From positions 1 through 64,000 of the forward strand of contig NZ_JBNCAN010000025.1 of NCBI RefSeq assembly GCF_049808615.1: DNA of 64,000 nucleotides. The letters are read 5' to 3'. The DNA is from Modicisalibacter sp049808615 (GTDB lineage Bacteria; Pseudomonadota; Gammaproteobacteria; Pseudomonadales; Halomonadaceae). Positions 25,107-33,991 of the stretch are shown here, piece by piece (positions within the stretch are counted from its first letter, which is position 1; every line of letters starts with the position of its first letter). Below the pieces are notes generated by a model that saw only the letters and a list, made by a program, of their open reading frames with translations, searched no databases and was not told the origin of the DNA. Position numbers and translations under genes: made by a program.

Positions 25107-25726
25107 CTTCCTTCTTCGCCACTTTTTTCGACCTGCGGCTGGTGGCGTAAAAACGCTCCCAGCCGTTTTTCGTCGGTCTCGTTGATACGGCAAAGCTGAT
25201 CGGCGATTTCCGCATAGTGACGCAGCACCGGTTCGAAAAGGCGCTTGCTGGACGCGTCATCTTGAACAGCAGCCTCTTCTTCTGCGAGCCATTCGAACAA
25301 TCTCCCTAGGCGTTGATAGTTGGGATCGCCGCGTCCGCTGTTGCCGCGCAGCGCATCGACCGCCAGACAACGCTGCACGCTGCGTTTGTTGGGGTCGAGG
25401 CTCTCTTTCTCGAGCAGGGTCTCGGCCTGATGCACGAAGCGTTCCGTGAGTTGGACGATGAGCAGGCAGTGCTGCTGATCCCATTGGGCAGCAAGGCTTT
25501 GTTGCAGCGCGCGCTGCTGAGCGCCCAGGGTGATAAGGAGCCCCGCCAGAAGAGCCAGTAATCCCATGCCGGCGATCAAGACCAGCGCATAGAGGCTGAC
25601 CGTGATCAGTGCCGACTGAGATAAGGGCCAGTGCAAGTCACTGACCACAATACCCCCGGCCCCTAGGGTCAAGGTGACGAGTACGATGAGGATGACCGCT
25701 ATTCTCACGTCTTTCTCCTGATTCAT
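25103..25726 (-). CDS. Hypothetical membrane protein, end of aryl-polyene-side gene run
   Basis: A 207-residue protein with two N-terminal membrane helices (about residues 8-28 and 40-66) and a soluble, Leu/Gln/Glu-rich helical part (QQRALQQSLAAQWDQQHC, RLGRLFEWLAEEEAAVQDD). I do not recognise a family. It lies 78 bases downstream of the LolA-like gene at 25805 on the same strand, and may simply follow the cluster rather than belong to it. Function unknown. Confidence 0.65.
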   Translation of the reverse strand: MNQEKDVRIAVILIVLVTLTLGAGGIVVSDLHWPLSQSALITVSLYALVLIAGMGLLALLAGLLITLGAQQRALQQSLAAQWDQQHCLLIVQLTERFVHQAETLLEKESLDPNKRSVQRCLAVDALRGNSGRGDPNYQRLGRLFEWLAEEEAAVQDDASSKRLFEPVLRHYAEIADQLCRINETDEKRLGAFLRHQPQVEKSGEEGS

Positions 25727-25804
25727 GCTCCTGGTTCAAGAGGACCCGTCATCGAAATCAGGTAGGGGGCCGCTTATGGTGGTATCGGCCTTGAGCGTTG
25801 AAAC

Positions 25805-26482
25805 TTAAGCGTCATTTTCTTTTTCAGCGTCGGTGTCATCATCGCGTGTCGATGAGGCGTTCTCACGCAGCGCCGTGGCGAGTTGCTCGGCACCCTTGGG
25901 GTTTACCAGGCGTTGATGCTCGGCAAGCTCCAGTGTCAGTTCATTACCGTTCGAACTCGTGGCGCGAAGTGCCTGGATGAAGCGCCCCCCTTCAAGGGTG
26001 ATCTTTTTGGGCACCTCATCGTTTCTTTCGCGAGGCAGCAGAATCAGCTGCCAGTCATTGCGATCACCCTCCAGCAGCAAATGATACTTTTTTTCCAGGG
26101 CCGCGAGATTGCCACTCAGGGCCTGAAGCAACAGCATGGCAGTCAACTGCTCGCCGGGCAGGTTGTCATCGCTTTCTTCCAATGGCGGAGCGGTGGCGGT
26201 GCCATCCTCGGAGGGCTTTAGATTGAGCAGGGGGCCAGTCTTGTCGAATTCGACCAGGCGTGGTTCCGGGGTCAGCCACTGCCAGATCAGCGAGCGGTAA
26301 GGCGTGAATAGCAATTGGCCAGTCGCATGAACGCGAATCTCGGCTTCATGCAGCCAGCGGCTTTGTTCCATCCGGCTCTGAAAGGCCGGCGTGGCGGACT
26401 GCCAGGAACGCCACTCATCCAGGCTAAAGGCGTGAACTTGAAGGGAGAACAATAGCAATAGACCCGAGGCGAGAGATCTCAT
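25805..26482 (-). CDS. LolA-like outer-membrane lipid/lipoprotein carrier (second copy)
   Basis: A 225-residue exported protein: signal peptide MRSLASGLLLLFSLQVHA, then a LolA-fold pattern with RMEQSRWLHEAEIRVHATGQ, the SLIWQWLTPEPRLVEFD strand region, and DWQLILLPRERNDEVPKKI. Compared with the LolA-like protein at 33377-33991, the layout is the same (GxLLFxxxxxxIWxxxxP, a DWQLxLxP strand, late VELxxxxxN), so the two are paralogues at opposite ends of the cluster. It probably carries the polyene lipid or a lipoprotein across the periplasm (inference). The acidic C-terminus is unusual. Confidence 0.65.
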   Translation of the reverse strand: MRSLASGLLLLFSLQVHAFSLDEWRSWQSATPAFQSRMEQSRWLHEAEIRVHATGQLLFTPYRSLIWQWLTPEPRLVEFDKTGPLLNLKPSEDGTATAPPLEESDDNLPGEQLTAMLLLQALSGNLAALEKKYHLLLEGDRNDWQLILLPRERNDEVPKKITLEGGRFIQALRATSSNGNELTLELAEHQRLVNPKGAEQLATALRENASSTRDDDTDAEKENDA

Positions 26483-26601
26483 GGATGAATTCCTGCACAT
26501 AGGCAAAATGAAAGACGACTGATCATGGCGACGCAATATTACAAACGCCGCAAAATGACAATATTCTAGCGTGGATCAATGATCGGGAGGCGCTAAATCA
26601 C

Positions 26602-27327
26602 TCAGCACATTCCACCATTGACCGCAATCACCTGGCGCGTGATGTAGGAGGCATCAGAAGAGCAGAGAAAGCTCACCGTGGCCGCCACTTCGGCGCCGGT
26701 GCCGATGCGTTGCATGGGAATGATCTTGAGGGCTTCTTCGTTGGTCGCTTCATCCGTCATGTCGGTATCGATCAACCCTGGCGCAACACAATTGACCGTG
26801 ATACGACGCTTGGCCAACTCTATGGCGAGCGCCTTGACCGCACCAATCAATCCCGCCTTGGCGGCGCTGTAATTGACCTGGCCCCGATTGCCCATGATCC
26901 CCGAGACCGAAGACATCACAAGAATACGGCCCGGCGCACGACGCCTGATCATCGGCATGACCAGGGGTTTCACCACGTTGTAGAAGCCGTCCAGATTGGT
27001 GTGAATGACGCTGTCCCAGGCCTCGTCGGTCAGTGCGGGGAAAGCACCGTCGGCGGTGATGCCGGCATTGCAGATCACCCCGTAGTAAGCACCATGGGTA
27101 TCGATATCGGTTTCGAGGGCCTGGCGTGCCGCCTCGCGATCGGCGACGTCAAAACACAAGATCCGGGCCTTGCGACCCAGGGCGTGAATGTCGGCGCTGA
27201 CCTTCTCTGCGGCCTCGCGCTCCCGACGGCAGTGCACCACGATATCGAAGCCGTCCCGGGCCAGACGCAGGGCAATGGCGCGACCAATGCCGCGACTCGA
27301 ACCGGTGACGAGTATCGTATCGGTCAT
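26602..27327 (-). CDS. 3-oxoacyl-ACP reductase of the aryl-polyene cluster (FabG-like)
   Basis: A 241-residue short-chain dehydrogenase. The NADP site is TGSSRGIGRAIALRL, followed by NAGIT, the catalytic Ser in VMSSVSGIMGNRGQ and the Tyr/Lys pair in NYSAAKAGLIGA. It would reduce the beta-keto group in each polyene elongation round, corresponding to ApeQ of the E. coli cluster. Its ATG overlaps the preceding dehydratase stop by 4 bases. In the E. coli order a second ketosynthase (ApeR) follows; here it does not. Confidence 0.88.
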   Translation of the reverse strand: MTDTILVTGSSRGIGRAIALRLARDGFDIVVHCRREREAAEKVSADIHALGRKARILCFDVADREAARQALETDIDTHGAYYGVICNAGITADGAFPALTDEAWDSVIHTNLDGFYNVVKPLVMPMIRRRAPGRILVMSSVSGIMGNRGQVNYSAAKAGLIGAVKALAIELAKRRITVNCVAPGLIDTDMTDEATNEEALKIIPMQRIGTGAEVAATVSFLCSSDASYITRQVIAVNGGMC

Positions 27328-27815
27328 GGGGACGGCTCCTTGTCGAGTGTTTGTTCAGACTGCTCGTCTGATGGTGGCTGGAAGACGGTCAAGGTGCCGT
27401 GAGCAAGGCGGGTGCCGTCGTCATTCAGGATCTCACCGTGAAAGTGACCGAGGCCGTTGTCGGCCCGAAAATCGAGGTGAATGCTCACTCTGTAGGTGCG
27501 GTCAATTGCCAGATGTTCACAGAGCGACTCGAAGCGCTTGCTGCCGATCAGAAAGCCGATCGCCGGGGGCTCGTTACATGACCGGGCATGCCAGCCGGCC
27601 CAGGCGGCCACGGCCTGGGCCAGCCACTCGAGACCTACCCAACCCGGGATGCCCGCGCCGGTGGCGAAGAGATCCGCTGCACTTGGGGTTACTTCGGCCT
27701 GTAGGCTGTCATCGTCGACGGCCAGGATATTATCGAGCAGGCACATGCCCCGGCTCTGGGGAACGAAGGGCGCGATTGAGCAGGGCAGATCTGCAGGACG
27801 ACGCGCTGAATCCAT
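27324..27815 (-). CDS. Hotdog-fold 3-hydroxyacyl-ACP dehydratase (ApeP-like)
   Basis: A 163-residue protein of the FabA/FabZ-like hotdog fold found in aryl-polyene clusters. It shows FVPQSRGMCLLDNILAVDDD near the start and the helix segment GIPGWVGLEWLAQAVAAWAG, where the Glu corresponds to the FabA/Z helix. It probably dehydrates hydroxyacyl-ACP to build conjugated double bonds. It is one base from the ketosynthase and overlaps the reductase by 4 bases, so KS-DH-KR is a coupled block. Confidence 0.82.
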   Translation of the reverse strand: MDSARRPADLPCSIAPFVPQSRGMCLLDNILAVDDDSLQAEVTPSAADLFATGAGIPGWVGLEWLAQAVAAWAGWHARSCNEPPAIGFLIGSKRFESLCEHLAIDRTYRVSIHLDFRADNGLGHFHGEILNDDGTRLAHGTLTVFQPPSDEQSEQTLDKEPSP

Positions 27816-27816
27816 A

Positions 27817-29001
27817 TCAATCCGCCCTGCTCAGCAGCAAGGATGCGTTGTTGCCCCCGAAGGCGAAGGAATTGCTCATTACCCGCCGCGGCATCCTGGC
27901 ACTGGCATCGGATACCAATGGCAGGTCGGGAAGCGCCGGATCGTAATGCCCATCGTAGACATGCAGCGGCAGTTTGCCCTGGGTGAGCGCCAACCAGCAA
28001 AAAGCGGCTTCCAGGGCGCCGGCGGCCCCCAGGGTGTGGCCGGTGAGCGCCTTGGTGGAGCTGCAGAGCGGTGGCGCAGAGAACAGTTGTGTCACCGCGC
28101 GGGATTCCATGAGGTCATTATGAGGCGTGCCGGTGCCGTGCAGATTGAGATAATCGATCTCTTCGGCGCGACGACCGGCCTGAGTCAGCGCGGCGCGCAT
28201 GGCGGCCAGCGCACCGCTGCCATCCGGACGCGGCGCCGAGACATGATAGGCATCGGAGCTTTCTCCAGCGCCTTCGAGCTGAATACCGCCGGACTCTCGG
28301 GTGACGACGAACAGTGCTGCCGCCTCGCCTAAATTGATACCGTTGCGGTTGGCGGAGAAAGGCAGGCAGGGACCGTCGCTGATCGCTTCCAGGCTGGCGA
28401 AGCCGTTGACCGTCAGTCGGCACAGGGTATCGGCACCGCCGGCAATCACCGCGTCGCATTCGCCGGAGCGTAAAAGCCGCCGGGCGCTGGCCAAGGCTCG
28501 GGCGCTGGAGCTACAGGCCGTGGAGAGCACATAGGCCGGCCCTTCGAGCCCCAGCTGTTCCGCAACGAACCGTGCCGGTGCCCCGAGTTCCTGTTGTGCA
28601 TAGCGAAAGCTATCGGGAAGAGGGCTCTCGCGACCGGCAAGCGCCAGTGCCTGCTCGGTTTCGCCTATCCCCGAGGTACTGGTACCGATGACGACCCCGA
28701 TACGTGAGGGCGCATGCTGGGCCAGAAGCGTTGAGGTATCGAGGCGTTGTAGCGCAGTAGCCAGCAGACGATTGTTGCGACTGCGATGTTCGACGGGCCA
28801 ACCTGTGTCATCGGCCAAGACACTCGTTACCCGCCCGAGTGGCAATATGCGCCCGGGCGTATAGGCATCGCTTGATGTAAGGCCGCGATGACCGCCGAAC
28901 AGGGCCGACGCGATGGTGTCCAGAGAGTCCCCTAGGCCGCACACAACCCCCGGGGGCGATAAACGGCAAGGCATGGCCGCGAGTTTGTCCTTCCGACTCA
29001 T
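27817..29001 (-). CDS. Beta-ketoacyl-ACP synthase (ApeO-like)
   Basis: A 394-residue ketosynthase with a full catalytic triad: Cys in VLSTACSSSARALASA, His in NLHGTGTPHNDLMES and His in KALTGHTLGAAGALEA. It carries out chain extension in polyene assembly. It overlaps the DUF3261 gene by 4 bases at 28998-29001. It is the only complete ketosynthase in the cluster, whereas characterised aryl-polyene clusters typically encode two plus a chain-length factor. Confidence 0.88.
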   Translation of the reverse strand: MSRKDKLAAMPCRLSPPGVVCGLGDSLDTIASALFGGHRGLTSSDAYTPGRILPLGRVTSVLADDTGWPVEHRSRNNRLLATALQRLDTSTLLAQHAPSRIGVVIGTSTSGIGETEQALALAGRESPLPDSFRYAQQELGAPARFVAEQLGLEGPAYVLSTACSSSARALASARRLLRSGECDAVIAGGADTLCRLTVNGFASLEAISDGPCLPFSANRNGINLGEAAALFVVTRESGGIQLEGAGESSDAYHVSAPRPDGSGALAAMRAALTQAGRRAEEIDYLNLHGTGTPHNDLMESRAVTQLFSAPPLCSSTKALTGHTLGAAGALEAAFCWLALTQGKLPLHVYDGHYDPALPDLPLVSDASARMPRRVMSNSFAFGGNNASLLLSRAD

Positions 29002-29636
29002 GAAGACGGCTCCTCGGCAGATGGCGCTTCGGAAGACCGTTCTTCGGATGTCCCCTCCAACGGCACGATCCGCAGGCGATAATGGCCCTGACGATCCTCT
29101 AGTACTACCGTCTCTTCCCGGGACGCATCCGTCATCGCCGGCGTGACACGGGCAATGAGCGTGCCGTAGCGATAAATCTCTCTGGCATCATCTTCCAGGA
29201 TTACCGACCAAGGGCTGTCGATGAAGGCTTCCTCGAGTGCCACCGCAGGCCACAGGCTCCATTCGAGCCGCGAGGCCAGCCACTCGGGGGATACCGGTAG
29301 CGCTTCTTTCATGGCCTGCTCTGGAATGTCGCCTTCCTCGAAACGGCTGTCCTCGTCGTCATGTATCAAGGTGGCCAGGCGCTGGCCATAGGGGGTCAAA
29401 AACACCGCGCGAAGTCGAGTATCCTCGCGACGGATCAAGGCGATCAGGGTGTGCGCCTTGTCGGGCTCGTCATCAGGAATGAAGGTCAGGCGGCGCTTGA
29501 GTGTCTCGGACAGGGGGAGATTCGCGAAGCGCGGTGAGGGGGCGGTCGAAGGGAACAGTGAACAGCCGCTCAACAGCACCAGTAGTGATATCAGCACCAA
29601 GGCCGAGCGCAATGGAGTAAACAAGCGAATCATCAT
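28998..29636 (-). CDS. DUF3261 lipoprotein of the aryl-polyene cluster
   Basis: A 212-residue lipoprotein: the signal ends in the lipobox LLSGC (residues about 20-25). The rest matches DUF3261 with LKRRLTFIPDDEPDKAHTLI, LRAVFLTPYGQRLATLIHDD and WSLWPAVALEEAF. This family is confined largely to aryl-polyene clusters, where it corresponds to ApeN and is thought to help transport or anchor the polyene at the outer membrane. The C-terminal 20 residues are E/S-rich. Confidence 0.82.
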   Translation of the reverse strand: MMIRLFTPLRSALVLISLLVLLSGCSLFPSTAPSPRFANLPLSETLKRRLTFIPDDEPDKAHTLIALIRREDTRLRAVFLTPYGQRLATLIHDDEDSRFEEGDIPEQAMKEALPVSPEWLASRLEWSLWPAVALEEAFIDSPWSVILEDDAREIYRYGTLIARVTPAMTDASREETVVLEDRQGHYRLRIVPLEGTSEERSSEAPSAEEPSS

Positions 29637-29660
29637 GCCGGTCTCTTCATCCAGGTCTCA

Positions 29661-30935
29661 TCATAAAGGGCTCTGTTGCGCCTGGGGTGGGGTATCGTCG
29701 CAGAGCTGCGCCAGGGTCGTCAGTCGTTTGTCCGCAGCGGCGACGAAAGGATTTTCCAGGTCCCAGGCATAGCCGGCCAGAACCGAGCTGATCATCCGTT
29801 TTAGCCCCTCGGGTTGCGCTTCGTTGAAGACGATGGTCTGAAGACGACCGTCATACCAGGCATCGACGAAGGCACGGAAGGTAGCAATGCCCTGGCGCAG
29901 CGGCGCCTCGAACTCCATCTGCCAATCCACTGCCTCGCCACGCAGCCGGCGATCGACCAACGGGGCGGCCATGTTCGCCGAACGCAGGGCGATGGTCACC
30001 CCGGAGGAAAACACCGGGTCGAGGAATTCGCCTGCGTTGCCGAGCAGGGCAAAACCCGGCCCATGCAGGCTCGAGACATCCGCGGAATAGCCCTTGAGTT
30101 CGCTGAAGGGGCGCACCGGCCGGGCGTTGTGTAACAGTTGACGATAGCGTGGCTCGGCGTCGATCAACGCCCGCCAGCGCTCCTCCGTATTGTCACCGTA
30201 TTGCTCCAGAGTGTCGATGGCGCCGACCACCCCCACCGAAGCATGGCCGTTGGCAAACGGAATCAGCCAGTACCAGATGGTGGCGTCGTCGGGATGGACG
30301 CCGATCAGGATCTTGTCACGGTCATAGCTTGGATCATCGATGTGATCCTCGAGGTGGGTGAACAGCGCCATGCGTGGTTCAAGACGCGGATCGCGTTCCA
30401 GGTCGAGCTGGCGCGCCAGCACCCGGCCATAGCCACTGGCATCCAGCACGAAGCGGGCGGTCAGGGTCGCGGTTTGGCCATGCTCGTCGACGTAGCTCAC
30501 CCGAGGGCGTTCATCATCGGGTTGAAAATCCGTCACCGTGACGCCGAAGGCGACCTGTGCACCGTAAGCGGCGGCGGCCTGGATCAAGCGTTGATCGAAA
30601 TCCGCGCGTTCGATCTGATAGGTCGTGCCCCAGCCGGGGCTGAATTTTTCACGAAAGTCGATGGCGGTGGTTCTGGTGCTGCGGGTGAAGGCAGCGCCGT
30701 TCTTGAATTGATAATCCGCGGCTTGCACGGTCTCGAGAAGGCCGGCCGCTTCGAGATAGCTCATGCACTGGGGCAATAGGCTTTCACCGATCGAGAAACG
30801 AGGGAAGTGGCTGCGTTCCAGCACCCGTACCTCATGACCCAGGCGCACCAATTGCGACGCGGCGGCGGCGCCGGCAGGACCGGCACCGATCACCACGACA
30901 TCGGTATCGAAATGAGGGGCGCTTTTAGATGCCAT
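29661..30935 (-). CDS. FAD-dependent monooxygenase/halogenase-like protein
   Basis: A 424-residue flavoprotein. It has the FAD Rossmann motif VVVIGAGPAGAAAASQL, the substrate-side motif RSHFPRFSIGESLLPQ, the LLGNAGEFLDPVFSSGV segment and a WYWLIP sequence. The latter fits WxWxIP, a motif diagnostic for flavin-dependent halogenases though also present in some relatives that do not halogenate. Xanthomonadin pigments of Xanthomonas are brominated aryl polyenes and their clusters encode such a protein. Start ATG 30935 has GGAGAAA upstream; extension to 31052 would overlap the MMPL gene. 24 bases separate it from the DUF3261 gene. Confidence 0.8.
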   Translation of the reverse strand: MASKSAPHFDTDVVVIGAGPAGAAAASQLVRLGHEVRVLERSHFPRFSIGESLLPQCMSYLEAAGLLETVQAADYQFKNGAAFTRSTRTTAIDFREKFSPGWGTTYQIERADFDQRLIQAAAAYGAQVAFGVTVTDFQPDDERPRVSYVDEHGQTATLTARFVLDASGYGRVLARQLDLERDPRLEPRMALFTHLEDHIDDPSYDRDKILIGVHPDDATIWYWLIPFANGHASVGVVGAIDTLEQYGDNTEERWRALIDAEPRYRQLLHNARPVRPFSELKGYSADVSSLHGPGFALLGNAGEFLDPVFSSGVTIALRSANMAAPLVDRRLRGEAVDWQMEFEAPLRQGIATFRAFVDAWYDGRLQTIVFNEAQPEGLKRMISSVLAGYAWDLENPFVAAADKRLTTLAQLCDDTPPQAQQSPL

Positions 30936-30972
30936 ACTGTTTCTCCGCAGGATGTCATTATGACAAGAGCCG

Positions 30973-33393
30973 TTATAAAGAGCGTCGTTTTGGGGCGTGC
31001 TCAGGATCAGGCCGCACCCAGGGTACCAGACACCACACCATCGCCAGTCCAATCAGACAGGATAACCCTAGATAGTGCAACGCCGGGGTCGCGCTGAAGG
31101 CCAGTAGGCCAAAGGCCAGCAGGCTGGTCAGCGTCGACAGGCTGATGGCCAGCCAGGTCGAGGCGCGGCGGCCATGTTCGACGCTGAAGATGCCCGCATC
31201 CAGGCCGATGCCCATCACCAGCAGCAAGCCCAACTGGCTGAAGACGTTCAGGGGTATGCCGCTGAGGGCAAACAGCATCAACACACCTAACAAGGCCCCC
31301 ATGGGAGGCGTCAGTACCCGCCAGGTCGCGCGACCATAACGCCAGACAAGCAGCAGGGTCAGGGCTGCCACCGCCGCCGTTACCCACCAGACGATGTTCT
31401 TCCGCAACTGGCCGAGCAAGTCGGCGATGCGCGCCACGCGATTGACGTAAGTGACATTGTCGTCCTGGGCCGCCAGTCGTGTCAGTCGTCGTTCAAGGTC
31501 GATCGCCTGACCATCTTTATCGGCCTTGCCCGTAGATTGAATCAATAGAGTGGCGGCAACAGGGCGTTTACCCTGGACGTCGACGGTTTTGCTTTTGGTT
31601 TCAGGCCTGCCCAGCCACAGTCGCCGCTGAGCGGTTCCCAGGGGGGAGTCCAGCCAGGTCGCAACATCGAGAACGGGGACGTCTTCCAGGCGTTCACGGG
31701 CGCGCTCGACGATCCGGGTATCGAGTCCCGCTCGCCGGGCCAGTGTTTCCAAGGGTTGTCCGTACAGACGTCGCACCCGGGCCAGATCTTCTTCCTGTTG
31801 TTCGGGGGGCGGCACGCTATCGGCGAGATTGGCGGTCTTCAGAGAAACGCCTTCGTCGTTCCAGCCCTCCAGGGTATCGCCCAGTTTGGCAAGACGAGTG
31901 AGCAGGGCGGCCTCGTTTGGCGCGGTGACCAGCAGATAGCGATTACCGGTGTCGCTGCCAAGCGCTTGCTGCACCTGGCGCTCCTGCTCGAGCAGCGTTT
32001 CTGGGGAGGGGTTGAGCAGGTGCAGGCTATCGTCGCTGGTCAATTGCCAGCCGATCAGGGCGCTGGATATCAGCACTGCAATGAGCGCGACGCCGGGTTT
32101 GAGACCGCGAGGCGGTGTCGTCCATCGCCATAACCGCTCGGCCAGGCGTGCTGTCGATGCAGAACTGGGTAGGCGCAGGCGTGGCAGCCATAGCACGACG
32201 CTCAGCCAGGCGCCGAGCAATCCTAGAGCGGCGAAGGTGGCCATCTGGCGCAGTCCCGGCATGGGCGTGAGGGTTTGGGCGAGATAGGCCAACAGGCTCG
32301 AGACCAGACCCAGCGTCAGGCCGGGCAGCAGTCGGCGTAGCCGGAAGGCGCGCCCATGCACGGCGCGATCGCATTGTAGATGCAGGGCGTAATCGATAGC
32401 GATGCCAATCAGGCTGGCACCGAACGCCAGGGTCATCAGGTGCAGGCGTCCGAACAGGGCCAGGGTCAGCGGCAGGGCGAACAGCAAACCGCAGGCCAGG
32501 GGCAGCAGCATCTGCGCCAGCACCCGGGGCGAGCGAAACACCAGCAGCAGAATCATGACAAGGCCAATGAAGGCGCCGAGCCCGATGGTGGTGATTTCCC
32601 GCTGAGCCTGACGCGCGCCGGCAGCAGCGTGAAATATCAGTCCGGAACGCAGCAGTGTGGCCTCAGGGTGGGTTCGCTCGAAGTCTTCGAGCGTCTGGGT
32701 CATGGCCTGTTGCGCCCCGATGTCGTAGGGGTTGCTGGCCAGGTCGCCGATCAGCAGCGCCCGAGGGCGACCCTGAACGGCGACGGTGAGCAGGCCATCC
32801 CGGGCTTGCACTGGACTGGTATCTCGTGCGCCAAGCCAACGCTGCAGCAAGCCGAAGGGATCGGCGACGGGGTCCGGCTGTCCTGCCGGTGAAAACAGTG
32901 CGCGCAGCGCTGGCTCGACCAGGGACTCGCCGCCGTCCTGATCGATGATTCGACGCAGCTCAGGGGTCAGCAGGCGATAGCGGTAACTGTCCAGTGCCTG
33001 GCGCGGATCGCTGTTGCCGTCGATCAGGTCAATGTCCCGCCAATCGATCTCGGAAAGCAGCGGCGCGCTATCGCTCTCATCATTCTCGTTTTTGCCGGCC
33101 TCGCTCAAGGCCTTGGCCAGGACCTGGGCATCGGTCTTCAGAGTCGGGGAGGAAAGCAGCAACACGAAGCGATCCTCGAAACCGCTGCCCAGTTGGGCAT
33201 TGGCCTGCTCGATCAGCGGTGATTGATGATCCTCCGGCAGCATGGCGGTCAGGCGCGTATCCACCGGCAACCCATCGCGCAGCAGCCAGGCCAGGCCAAG
33301 AATGCAGGCAAGCAGCACCAGCCCCCATAGCCAGGCCAGTAAGCGTGGGGTCTTAGCCGCCTTTTGCGATCGTGGCTCAGCGGGGGGCGTCAT
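30973..33393 (-). CDS. MMPL/RND-family exporter of the aryl-polyene cluster
   Basis: An 806-residue inner-membrane protein with about twelve membrane helices in two MMPL repeats (first block around residues 235-420, second near 640-790) separated by periplasmic loops. Features include the N-terminal LPEDHQSPLIEQANAQLGSG and GASLIGIAIDYALHLQC, corresponding to the proton-relay helix, and GLLLVMGIGLDAGIFSVEHG. It corresponds to ApeM and probably moves the polyene product to the periplasmic face. ATG 33393 overlaps the LolA-like gene by 17 bases; a longer reading to 33843 is out-of-frame shadow of that gene. Confidence 0.85.
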   Translation of the reverse strand: MTPPAEPRSQKAAKTPRLLAWLWGLVLLACILGLAWLLRDGLPVDTRLTAMLPEDHQSPLIEQANAQLGSGFEDRFVLLLSSPTLKTDAQVLAKALSEAGKNENDESDSAPLLSEIDWRDIDLIDGNSDPRQALDSYRYRLLTPELRRIIDQDGGESLVEPALRALFSPAGQPDPVADPFGLLQRWLGARDTSPVQARDGLLTVAVQGRPRALLIGDLASNPYDIGAQQAMTQTLEDFERTHPEATLLRSGLIFHAAAGARQAQREITTIGLGAFIGLVMILLLVFRSPRVLAQMLLPLACGLLFALPLTLALFGRLHLMTLAFGASLIGIAIDYALHLQCDRAVHGRAFRLRRLLPGLTLGLVSSLLAYLAQTLTPMPGLRQMATFAALGLLGAWLSVVLWLPRLRLPSSASTARLAERLWRWTTPPRGLKPGVALIAVLISSALIGWQLTSDDSLHLLNPSPETLLEQERQVQQALGSDTGNRYLLVTAPNEAALLTRLAKLGDTLEGWNDEGVSLKTANLADSVPPPEQQEEDLARVRRLYGQPLETLARRAGLDTRIVERARERLEDVPVLDVATWLDSPLGTAQRRLWLGRPETKSKTVDVQGKRPVAATLLIQSTGKADKDGQAIDLERRLTRLAAQDDNVTYVNRVARIADLLGQLRKNIVWWVTAAVAALTLLLVWRYGRATWRVLTPPMGALLGVLMLFALSGIPLNVFSQLGLLLVMGIGLDAGIFSVEHGRRASTWLAISLSTLTSLLAFGLLAFSATPALHYLGLSCLIGLAMVWCLVPWVRPDPEHAPKRRSL

Positions 33394-33991
33394 CGACTGC
33401 CTCGGTGGCGCCGGGATCGTAGGGCTGCTGATCGAAGAAGCGCACCCTGAGCACATCGTTGTTGGCCGCATGCAGCTCGACGTGCTCCAGGTAGCGAGCG
33501 CCCCGCAGCTCGATGTGCGTAAAGCGCTTGCGAAGTGCCTCGGCCTTGGGGGTGAGAGTGACCTGCCAGTCGTCCGCGGTACCTGACAGATCGAGAGTGA
33601 AGCGCTCCTGCAAGGCCTGCCAATCGCCCTGCAGCAGTTGCAGTAACAGCGTGCCGACCTGTTCGCGTTGTCGATCGTTGTTGGCGTCGGATTCGTCGTC
33701 CAGCCGAGCGGCCGTATTGGATGCGTTGTCGGGCGTGAAGACAAGGCGATCTGACACCGGCGTTTCCAGCGTCCAGACGACCTTGCTGTCGCGTTCGTAG
33801 ACGAAATGACCGGTACTTCGCAACTGGGTATCCAGATCGGCAAGATGGCGTTGCTGTTCGAATCGTCCTTTGAGCGCGTCGTTCTGATTCAGCCGGGTTT
33901 GCAGGTCATTGAGCTCGAAGGCCAGCACCGCTCCCGGTAGAACCATCAGCAGCAGAAATGCTCGGCCCAGCAGCGTGGCTCTAATCGGCAT
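33377..33991 (-). CDS. LolA-like carrier of the aryl-polyene cluster (ApeL-like)
   Basis: A 204-residue exported protein with signal peptide MPIRATLLGRAFLLLMVLPG then AVLA|FE. The LolA fold is visible in ALKGRFEQQRHLADLDTQLR, STGHFVYERDSKVVWTLETP and DWQVTLTPKAEALRKRFTHI. In aryl-polyene clusters a LolA relative stands next to the MMPL exporter, together forming an envelope transport route. A paralogue lies at 25805-26482. Confidence 0.82.
   Translation of the reverse strand: MPIRATLLGRAFLLLMVLPGAVLAFELNDLQTRLNQNDALKGRFEQQRHLADLDTQLRSTGHFVYERDSKVVWTLETPVSDRLVFTPDNASNTAARLDDESDANNDRQREQVGTLLLQLLQGDWQALQERFTLDLSGTADDWQVTLTPKAEALRKRFTHIELRGARYLEHVELHAANNDVLRVRFFDQQPYDPGATEAVDDAPR

Noticed and set aside
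33394..33843. N-terminal extension of the MMPL protein
   Set aside because: The extension lies entirely inside the LolA-like gene in another frame, and the protein begins naturally at 33393 before its first helix.
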